From Candidatus Poribacteria bacterium (GTDB lineage: Bacteria > Poribacteria > WGA-4E > WGA-3G): a DNA stretch of 51,078 nucleotides. Numbering within the stretch: the stretch's first letter is position 1; each line of letters starts with the position of its first letter. Below are positions 44,973 to 51,078 of this stretch, piece by piece. Made by a program: the position numbers and the translations under genes. The notes beneath the pieces are model-generated. The model was not told the origin of the DNA. It was given only the letters and a program-made list of their open reading frames with translations, and did not search any database. The stretch covers positions 1-51,078 of the forward strand of contig JAJECN010000062.1 of assembly GCA_022821965.1 (NCBI GenBank), given 5' to 3'.

Positions 44973-45080
44973 TGGTCTAATGAGCAGTTCTGTTAATAGA
45001 AATCCACCGGCACATCCGTTATTTTTCATAGATTTTCGTTCGGTTAACATTGGATTTAAATTGAAACAGGTAGGTAAGCA

Positions 45081-46334
45081 ATGCTTGAGAAGATTGGAAT
45101 CGGGATTTTAACAAAGGCGGTTTCAGAATTTTCAAAAGAAGCCTGGGAACGCCTTAAAAATAAACGCCAACGTTCAAAAAACGCCTCTCACGATTACAAC
45201 AGTCCCTACAAGAAACGTCACGGTCAACTCCAAGCCTTCTGCGTTGGAATGGAAGAGAAGAGATCGGTTGACGACCTTTATGTAGTCGCTCAGTTCTTGG
45301 CTAAAAGGAAAGCAACAAAGCATAACTCTACCGAAGACATTGGAAGGGTATTTCTGCAGAAAGGTAGAGGGTATTTCACTTCAACTTCAGATGAACGCCA
45401 AGACGGGATGAGGGTTGCCACTAACGAACAGTATCTGATGGTGCTCGGAGTTCCCGGTGTCGGAAAATCGACCTTTCTGCGCAAGATTGGACTTGAAGCA
45501 CTGAAAGGAGAGGATGGGAATTTAGAGCACCAATGTATCCCAGTTTTTCTTGAACTGAAGCGATTCACCGAGGATCCGATTGATATTGAGGCATGGATTA
45601 TTGACGAGTTTAAGATATGTGGTCATCCAGATCCTGAGCAGTGGGCAAAGTCTAAGTTGGAAGCGGGTGAACTGTTAATACTTTTTGATGGTCTTGACGA
45701 GGTGCCGGAATCAAACCTTAACAACGTCATCAATAAAATTACGGATTTCGTCCATCAATATAGCCGAAACCGCTTTATTGCTTCCTGCCGGGTAGGAGCA
45801 TACAAGGGAGGACTTACAGATTTCGCTGTAGTGGAGATGGCAGATTTTGATGATTCACAAATTCAGGCGTATATCAACAATTGGTTTGCATCAGCGTCCG
45901 ATCAAAAGAAGAAAACTGCCCAACGGTGTTGGCAAGCATTGAATGATCCAGAGCATCAAGCAATTAAGGAATTAGCACAGAATCCTTTATCACTCGCGCT
46001 GTTGTGTCAGGTTTATGAAGACTCACAAGATTTTCCATCAAGTGAAACGATCTTGTATGGAAAAATTCTTAACATTTTTCTCAAAAAGTGGACAGCAGAG
46101 AAGCATGTTCATAGAGACCCACCAATGAGTCCGTATTTGGCTATCCCGACTGTAAAGGAGCCACTTTCTGAAATTGCAGCAGAGAATTTTAAGGCAGACC
46201 GTCTTGTTTTCAGTGAGGACGAACTCACCAATCAGATTCAGGAATTTTACCAGCGTAGGACCGATATATCCTCAAGATTTGATGCTTCCGGAATCTTAGA
46301 CGCAATTCTTGTGGATCCAGGACTTTTTCGTTGA
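45081..46334 (+). CDS. NACHT-domain NTPase, N-terminal part of frameshifted gene
   Basis: 417 residues of a STAND-type NTPase. After an unassigned N-terminal region (1-110) come Walker A GVPGVGKST at 123-131, Walker B LLILFDGLDEV at 198-208, RNRFIASCR, VVEMADFDDSQIQAYINNWF and NPLSLALLCQVYED, a set diagnostic of NACHT proteins of bacteria that defend against phages. It stops after LVDPGLFR, while the next frame continues the protein with WIQDFFVERANGIYTFFHLTFQEYL, so one base too many (extra T in the run at 46324-46328) breaks it. The ATG at 45081 is preceded by AGGT. Confidence 0.8.
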   Translation: MLEKIGIGILTKAVSEFSKEAWERLKNKRQRSKNASHDYNSPYKKRHGQLQAFCVGMEEKRSVDDLYVVAQFLAKRKATKHNSTEDIGRVFLQKGRGYFTSTSDERQDGMRVATNEQYLMVLGVPGVGKSTFLRKIGLEALKGEDGNLEHQCIPVFLELKRFTEDPIDIEAWIIDEFKICGHPDPEQWAKSKLEAGELLILFDGLDEVPESNLNNVINKITDFVHQYSRNRFIASCRVGAYKGGLTDFAVVEMADFDDSQIQAYINNWFASASDQKKKTAQRCWQALNDPEHQAIKELAQNPLSLALLCQVYEDSQDFPSSETILYGKILNIFLKKWTAEKHVHRDPPMSPYLAIPTVKEPLSEIAAENFKADRLVFSEDELTNQIQEFYQRRTDISSRFDASGILDAILVDPGLFR

Positions 46335-47451
46335 AAGGGCTAACGGTATCTACACCTTCTTTCACCTAACGTTTCAGGAGTATTTAACGGCGAATCACAT
46401 CGTAGGAGACACGCCTTCAATTCAGAATCCGGTGAATCAGCATTTATATTATTGGCAGTGGGAAAAAGTCTTATTACTAACCGATTCAGTTCAGGATCTG
46501 GTGAATCAGCATTTATATCATCCGCTGTGGCGAAGAGTCTTCTTATTCACCGCTGGCCTGATGCGCGAAGTAGACGGTTTGCTTTTCGCAATGGAAGCGG
46601 AAGCCGTTGAGTACATTGATTCCTACGAACTCGAAGGACTGCTCCGATGGGCAGAAAAGATCACAGATGGCCCAAATAATCAATACAACAAAATTACCAG
46701 ACGACTATTTGCCATCCGCCAATTCATTTCCCTATGGATGCTCAACCAAATTTATGAAGAGGTCGACAATATTATCAATGACGACCCAGACTATGACGAC
46801 CCAGACTATGACGACTTAGAACTTGATTGGAGTAACTACAAGGACTTTGAATTCTACCATTACCTTGACCTGGGCCAAGGTCTCTGCCCAGGATTCGACC
46901 AAGACCTCTACCAAGGTCGCGCCCAAAACTTTTTATCCACACAAAATTACCGTGGACTCAACCGATACCGAGACCTCTACCTTGACCTCTGCTGGAAGTC
47001 CGATATCGAAAAAGATCCCTACACAAACCTCTATCAAGATATTTACCGTATGAATTCTAATTTCTATCCTCCTAGATTTTCTAAGTTCGGAGATCAGTTC
47101 AGCAGAGAATTGGACAATCGAATAGCGGTTGTTGAGCGTATGGAACAGATGAAAATTTTCAATGGTGTGGATTTACAACGGATGGTTCAGCGGTTTAAGG
47201 CACAACGGGAATTCGTCACAGCAGCAGATGAAGGGGAATCTGTTAAACCACCAACGGAATCTATTCACGACACATGGCTTTCGGTTTTGGGTATCACCAA
47301 TAACATGCTCAATATTTCACACGAGGAGTTAGGTTGCTATGTCATGTATATTGAGGCAATGGAACTTATCTTCGCGTGCAAAGCATCTGGACGTGTTTCA
47401 CCTGAAGTATGGCAGAAAATTGAAAAGAAGCTTCTGGCTTCAGGAACATAA
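46309..47451 (+). CDS. NACHT-domain NTPase, C-terminal part of frameshifted gene
   Basis: 380 residues that continue the NACHT protein. It begins with the helical segment FFVERANGIYTFFHLTFQEYLTANHIV, normally directly joined to the preceding frame. A 69-base tandem duplication (starting near 46431 and repeating from 46500) gives VNQHLYYWQWEKVLLLTDSVQDL and VNQHLYHPLWRRVFLFTAGLM. A 15-base DNA repeat gives DDPDYDDPDYDD. The region 46850-47050 is rich in Asp, Leu and Tyr (YRDLYLDLC, TNLYQDIYR), looking like diverging short repeats. The C-terminal 100 residues are helical. Taken with the first part, the intact protein would be about 790 residues. Confidence 0.75.
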   Translation: MWIQDFFVERANGIYTFFHLTFQEYLTANHIVGDTPSIQNPVNQHLYYWQWEKVLLLTDSVQDLVNQHLYHPLWRRVFLFTAGLMREVDGLLFAMEAEAVEYIDSYELEGLLRWAEKITDGPNNQYNKITRRLFAIRQFISLWMLNQIYEEVDNIINDDPDYDDPDYDDLELDWSNYKDFEFYHYLDLGQGLCPGFDQDLYQGRAQNFLSTQNYRGLNRYRDLYLDLCWKSDIEKDPYTNLYQDIYRMNSNFYPPRFSKFGDQFSRELDNRIAVVERMEQMKIFNGVDLQRMVQRFKAQREFVTAADEGESVKPPTESIHDTWLSVLGITNNMLNISHEELGCYVMYIEAMELIFACKASGRVSPEVWQKIEKKLLASGT

Positions 47452-47490
47452 AGAACACACGAAGTTCTCACATCCGAAATACCAAGGAGA

Positions 47491-47841
47491 CTATGAAACA
47501 GATTCCAACCAATTGATAGCAGTTTGTTCGTCTTGTTCAATGGCGATTTCGACGGCTCGCTTTGCACATTCCAGAAGGTCTTTAGCGTGCTTGCGTAAGT
47601 TAAAAAGAATGATATCCTTGAGCATAAAACGCTCGTTGAGGATATCCGCCAAAGTCTGATCAGCGTTAGAAATATCGGTAATATCTTCAAAGTAGTTTGG
47701 ATCTCTTCGGTAGTATTGACGGATAAGTTCTTCAGGTTTTAGTTGGATGGCCTTCCCTTGAATAGGGCAGTAGGTGATGGGTGTTTTTTTACCTTCTATC
47801 CTTTTATAAGAGGTAACGGGATTCTGATGATAGAATTCCAT
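47491..47841 (-). CDS. Hypothetical protein, third gene of the R-M-like operon
   Basis: A 116-residue protein with no family I recognise. It starts MEFYHQNPVTSYKRIEGKKTPITYCPIQGKAIQLKPEELIRQYYRRD and ends with helical RKHAKDLLECAKRAVEIAIEQDEQTAINWLESVS. The YCPIQGKAIQLKPEE part resembles an N-terminal motif of several restriction-related proteins, but this is impression only. It overlaps the 3' end of the previous gene by 38 bases, so translation is coupled. Its last 76 bases are duplicated at 44897-44972 on the other side of the NACHT gene. Confidence 0.6.
   Translation of the reverse strand: MEFYHQNPVTSYKRIEGKKTPITYCPIQGKAIQLKPEELIRQYYRRDPNYFEDITDISNADQTLADILNERFMLKDIILFNLRKHAKDLLECAKRAVEIAIEQDEQTAINWLESVS
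47495..47570. repeat. Direct repeat copy 2 flanking the NACHT gene
   Basis: This is the in-place copy, forming the 3' end of the gene at 47491 (minus strand). It is about 90 percent identical by eye to 44897-44972 and lies 2.6 kb from it, with the NACHT gene between. Confidence 0.85.
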
Positions 47842-48322
47842 ACTCTCTACATTTGTCGATTATTATTTTCCTATCTTTACAGTTTTCTAAAATATCATAA
47901 TTTTCCTTCAAATCCGCGATCTTGTTAATGGAAATGCTTTTCTGATTGAGTTCCTCAATAAGAATCGTCGGAACAAAGTAGAGTTCAAAAGCGTTATTGC
48001 CTGCTGGATGAACTCCAATAACAACATCTGAGGTTGCAGTGGACTGGGTATAAGTCTTAACGTCCGATTTATACTCTCTATCAACTCCACCTCTACCTCC
48101 ACCAGTAAAGGGTACTGATTGTTTTGCTGTTTTGACTTGCGCGCGAATTATGTCCTCACTATCATCTGCCTTTTTAAGGACAATGATGATGTCATAAGGT
48201 GATAAAGGTAGATCGACCAACGAAACGTTCTGGTATCTTTTCATTAAAATTCCAGCAGCGATATGCTCATGAGCAAATCCATCAACCGATGCCTGCCTGC
48301 CTCTCTCTTCTATATTAACCAT
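47804..48322 (-). CDS. Putative restriction endonuclease partner of the methyltransferase
   Basis: A 172-residue protein with a plausible PD-(D/E)XK-like core: Glu18 in HEHIAAGIL, Asp44 in SPYDIIIVLKK and Gln62-Val-Lys64 in RAQVKTAKQS. The glycine-rich VPFTGGGRGGVDREY follows, then TSDVVIGVHPAGNNAFELYFVP, the strand and helix order of many endonucleases. Family assignment is inferred from residues and from its place: it overlaps the methyltransferase end by 8 bases and the small third gene by 38. I cannot name the recognition sequence. Confidence 0.55.
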   Translation of the reverse strand: MVNIEERGRQASVDGFAHEHIAAGILMKRYQNVSLVDLPLSPYDIIIVLKKADDSEDIIRAQVKTAKQSVPFTGGGRGGVDREYKSDVKTYTQSTATSDVVIGVHPAGNNAFELYFVPTILIEELNQKSISINKIADLKENYDILENCKDRKIIIDKCREYGILSSESRYLL

Positions 48323-49622
48323 GCTTCTGCCTCTTTTTCAGGACTAAGATCCAATCGGTATTGATGCGTTCTCCCCTGGGAACCTTAATAAAATGCTTGA
48401 TAATCTCCGAACCGAAGTAGGTTTCAATCTCGAATCCAATATCTTCGGCGATTGGCATGAGATATTTCCAATTCTCAAATAACTGACCTCGAATACGGTT
48501 ATTACCTACGACAATGATGTATCTGCCGCCTTCGCGCAGGACTTTGTAGACTTCGATAAGGTTTTTTCGCATGTCATCTAAATATTTGAAGGCGATGAAT
48601 GCCCGTCTCGGATCTGCTTCAAAAATATTAGCCATGACTTTATCAGCCTCTGGTACTCCTATTTCGTGTCGCAGTTTGTAATGAGTCGCTGAAACGCTTT
48701 CTGTGCCGACGTTCTGTTTTTTCAGAGCGGTTAACGAGTCTTGTGCAAAGCCTAACCAATACATCTCTAATTGGTGGGTTCTCGGATAGTCAACGGCATT
48801 GACATAGGGTGGGGAGGTTACCGCGAGATCAAAGTAATTTGTTTTGTATTTAATGTTCCTTGCGTCCATATCGTCTGGAAAATCGGCGGTTATATCCGAT
48901 GGGTAGTCTTGAGAAAACGCTACCATCTTCGGTACCTTGACGAGAACTGCTTTTGCAAATCGGTTCAGGGCATCAGAAGGTTTAACCAATTTATTCAACT
49001 TTTTCCGAATCACTGTACGGGTGCAATTGTCGTCGGCATTGGAGACAGATCGAATGATAGATGAGAGGCAGACTTTGAAAAAGTCTTTAACCGCATCATT
49101 GGTATCAAGTGAATGAATCTGCTGTTTTAAATAGGTTAACTCTAAGAGAATTTCTTTGTTGAACCAATTATCTCTATAGGGAAAATCAGGCAGATCAGAT
49201 TCCGAAACGAGCGACGGTCTGTAATCAAGAATAGCATCTAAAAGGACTTTTTGTGCTAACTTGAGTTCTTTTTCCACCAAAGGAATTACTTTCACTTTTG
49301 AAATGAAACGTGAGAATGGATCGACATCAATTCCGACAGAGTTTCGTTTTAACAGGAGTGCCTCAACATTTGTGGTGCCACTCCCCGCAAATGGGTCAAG
49401 AATCCAGTCGTTTTCTTGAGAATATCGTTTAATGAGCCAACGCGGTAATTCTGGAAAAAATTTGGCAGGATACTTGTGCAAGCCGTGTGTTAGAAAACTC
49501 TGATCATGGCTGATAAATAGAAACCTGTCTCCATCCTTCGCTGGTAAATCAACAGGAATATCTCCATCTACTCGAACAATGCTTTCACCAAAGTCGTTTA
49601 CAATTTCAGTAATGTTATCCAT
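48315..49622 (-). CDS. DNA methyltransferase (N4-cytosine or N6-adenine type)
   Basis: A 435-residue DNA methyltransferase. The SAM-binding motif DPFAGSGTTNVEALLLKRNSVGIDVDP starts at residue 76, preceded by HGLHKYPAKFFPELPRWLI, and the catalytic motif IV TSPPYVNAVDY (SPPY at 270-273) comes later, so motif order is I then IV. SPPY favours N4-cytosine or N6-adenine methylation. RYIIVVGNNRIRG near residue 370 is the region VIII-like strand. It starts a three-gene operon with overlapping frames. TTGACA is present upstream but no matching -10 is found. Together with the downstream gene it forms a probable type II restriction-modification system. Confidence 0.82.
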   Translation of the reverse strand: MDNITEIVNDFGESIVRVDGDIPVDLPAKDGDRFLFISHDQSFLTHGLHKYPAKFFPELPRWLIKRYSQENDWILDPFAGSGTTNVEALLLKRNSVGIDVDPFSRFISKVKVIPLVEKELKLAQKVLLDAILDYRPSLVSESDLPDFPYRDNWFNKEILLELTYLKQQIHSLDTNDAVKDFFKVCLSSIIRSVSNADDNCTRTVIRKKLNKLVKPSDALNRFAKAVLVKVPKMVAFSQDYPSDITADFPDDMDARNIKYKTNYFDLAVTSPPYVNAVDYPRTHQLEMYWLGFAQDSLTALKKQNVGTESVSATHYKLRHEIGVPEADKVMANIFEADPRRAFIAFKYLDDMRKNLIEVYKVLREGGRYIIVVGNNRIRGQLFENWKYLMPIAEDIGFEIETYFGSEIIKHFIKVPRGERINTDWILVLKKRQKHG

Positions 49623-49735
49623 TATTTTTTATAGTGTAGTAGTGGTAGATTTCTGAGTAATCAAAAATCTTGAAAGAAAGTTGTTATGTTTTGCTTTTGT
49701 CAATATAGTACTAAAGTTTGGACGATATTGTAAAC

Positions 49736-51013
49736 TTATGCTGCCTTGTCAAAAGGCAGGGCTGTATCGTCTTGAAAACGAACATTAATATTCTGCGAGT
49801 TTGTTTTTTCTTTGAACTTGGCAGAAAATGTTGAGACCGCTATTTGCGAACGGAGATAAGCCACCCGTAAGCCCTGTGTGAGTTTTCGAGGGCGATACCA
49901 ATGAATACCAAGATGTTGACAGACCTTCTCAACACTTATCTCCTTCTGCGGAGCATCGCCGGACGTGAATACCAACTTCGTCAGACTTGCTGCAACGAAA
50001 CTGAGTTGGACGAACCGATTGATGCTCTTGCGAGATTTGGTGCGATAGGTATCGAATCCGAAGTGCTCTTTGGCATCTCGAAAGGCAGTTTCTATCTGCC
50101 ACCTATGTTGATAGTGCTTGATGATTTTCGGGATCTCAAGCGTCAAATCTGTTGTAAAGACGCAGAAATACCGATACGGTTTTGAGACTTTCGGACGTTT
50201 GCGGATGATGACGAGTCGGACATCAGCATCACACATCCTCGTCCGCACAATCTTTGAGGCAATCGAATAACTTTTGGTATCTATATCTGTGTCATTATAT
50301 CGCAGTCGGCGAATATCAAGACGGTCTCCGTATTTTCTGGGTCTCCCGCGTTGGCGGTGCTTTGGTGGTTTTGGTAAACGATAGAAAACAGCATTAGATT
50401 TCGCACGACATAAGATATGATGTCCGAAACTTCGTGCCATTGTAAAAACTTTTCGCCGTGCGAAGCCACGGTCAAAGATAATAAGTCCCGGGGGAATCTT
50501 TGAACAGATACGCTTCAGCACCGCCTGACTTTTATCGCGGAGCGTCTGTGGCACAATGAGTTTCACCCAGACGGGGAAGAGATGCCAGCGTGTCGCAGTC
50601 TGACACAATAAACCTAACGCCCCAAACTCGTGTCCGTAATGAAACTTCGATTGATTTACGCGATGCTTTTGATAACCGCAGTTGCGGAAAAAATGCAGAC
50701 CCCATTGTGTTTTGCCAGTCTTGAGTGCCTTGGTCTCATCATAGACATAAACCCACTCCATAAAAAGATGTTGGATACGTCTGATGAGAAGTGCTGAGAC
50801 GGCATCGGCACTCCATTTCCCCCGGGAGAGGAACTTCGGAAATGACCAATACTTGGTTTGCGAAGCACTCGATTGATAAAGTTCCGTCAGTGTTCCATTG
50901 CCTCTGTTAGCGATGAACCCGAAGATAAACGCTTGGAAAAGTGCGAAGTTTTGTTGATTGAATAAATGCCGAAAATCCGATAGAATACTTTCTAAGCAGA
51001 AAAGGAGGTCCAT
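49736..51013 (-). CDS. IS4-superfamily DDE transposase
   Basis: A 425-residue DDE transposase. The catalytic residues are Asp92 in YVYDETKALKTG, Asp181 in LIIFDRGFARRK and Glu308 in YQHRWQIETAFRDAK, where the last also fits the Y-x2-R-x3-E-x6-K (YREK) signature of IS4-type elements. A basic central block (RQRGRPRKYG) lies between. It looks intact. AAGGAA precedes the ATG. The element's right end may continue beyond the window, and I could not resolve a matching inverted repeat in the left flank, 49623-49735. Confidence 0.88.
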   Translation of the reverse strand: MDLLFCLESILSDFRHLFNQQNFALFQAFIFGFIANRGNGTLTELYQSSASQTKYWSFPKFLSRGKWSADAVSALLIRRIQHLFMEWVYVYDETKALKTGKTQWGLHFFRNCGYQKHRVNQSKFHYGHEFGALGLLCQTATRWHLFPVWVKLIVPQTLRDKSQAVLKRICSKIPPGLIIFDRGFARRKVFTMARSFGHHILCRAKSNAVFYRLPKPPKHRQRGRPRKYGDRLDIRRLRYNDTDIDTKSYSIASKIVRTRMCDADVRLVIIRKRPKVSKPYRYFCVFTTDLTLEIPKIIKHYQHRWQIETAFRDAKEHFGFDTYRTKSRKSINRFVQLSFVAASLTKLVFTSGDAPQKEISVEKVCQHLGIHWYRPRKLTQGLRVAYLRSQIAVSTFSAKFKEKTNSQNINVRFQDDTALPFDKAA

Positions 51014-51078
51014 TTTTTTACGTTCCTTTCAAAACACGGGTTTGTTTATGAAAGGATACCTCTTTTTCTGCTTTCAAA
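49736..51078 (-). mobile_element. Insertion sequence, IS4 type, cut by the window edge
   Basis: The transposase gene and about 65 bases upstream of it. The upstream sequence ends with GAAAGGATACCTCTTTTTCTGC at 51049-51070, similar to 66-88 at the start of the window. Left and right boundaries are not certain, and no target duplication is visible. Confidence 0.5.

Noticed and set aside
44811-45050. Minus-strand frame of 79 residues between the antitoxin and NACHT genes
   Set aside because: It only partly overlaps the repeated gene-end copy, in a different reading frame; it is taken as a relic sequence, not a gene.
1-51078. tRNA, rRNA, riboswitch or CRISPR features
   Set aside because: I looked for cloverleaf-like, known riboswitch-like and spaced-repeat patterns in the gene-free gaps and found none that I could support by eye.

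Overview
The window is about 51 kb of bacterial chromosome, almost certainly from an uncultured Gram-negative lineage. The gene mix resembles what I associate with Candidatus Poribacteria and related sponge or marine bacteria: phytanoyl-CoA dioxygenase, formylglycine-enzyme fold protein, enolase-superfamily dehydratase, amidohydrolase, PorV-like barrel, fusions of a prepilin-head-like region with a TlpA thioredoxin, and many small palindromic intergenic repeats. This assignment is inference; there is no rRNA or tRNA gene in the window to test it.

Layout. 0.2-2 kb: a tandem pair of GNAT acetyltransferases. 2-7.8 kb (minus): inositol-monophosphatase-like enzyme, DCC/lipase-maturation-factor fusion, DegT aminotransferase, a lipoprotein, and a PAP2 phosphatase. 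8-10.3 kb: a two-Cache lipoprotein convergent with a protein carrying two copies of an unnamed domain that also occurs in the 6 kb lipoprotein. 10.4-16.2 kb (minus): ELM1-like glycosyltransferase, a lipoprotein and three tandem paralogues of a three-part secreted redox protein, the third frameshifted and lacking one active-site cysteine. 16.4-26.3 kb: ADP-ribosylglycohydrolase, Mrr-type nuclease, mandelate-racemase-family enzyme, phytanoyl-CoA dioxygenase, FGE-fold lipid-exported protein, PorV-like barrel, MFS transporter, flippase-like membrane protein and amidohydrolase. 26.5-32 kb: bioA, a ferredoxin-membrane fusion, truD and a membrane-anchored caspase-like pseudoenzyme with a PEGA domain. 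32.4-38.5 kb: an export cluster (TolC-like, HlyD/MacA-like, ABC ATPase) followed by an S55-type protease, with no ABC permease. 38.5-44.4 kb: beta-RFAP-synthase-like GHMP protein, nfuA, an RpoD-family sigma factor with an unusual repeat insertion, a sulfopyruvate-decarboxylase-like alpha subunit, and acs. 44.5-51 kb: an accessory defence-like island: orphan antitoxin, NACHT NTPase (frameshifted in this assembly), a three-gene overlapping restriction-modification-like operon and an IS4-type transposase reaching the window edge.

The most interesting points are the NACHT gene bracketed by direct copies of the 3' end of the neighbouring operon's last gene, the unnamed domain shared by two secreted proteins, the pilin-head/TPR/TlpA array, the sigma factor with about four 33-37-residue helical repeats inserted before region 2, and the pseudo-caspase/PEGA protein. 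Two apparent frameshifts both fall in homopolymers, so they may be sequencing errors as well as real lesions. Most genes are compact and often separated by under 60 bases, and several good sigma-70-type promoters (TTGACA with 17-18 base spacing, extended -10) are visible.
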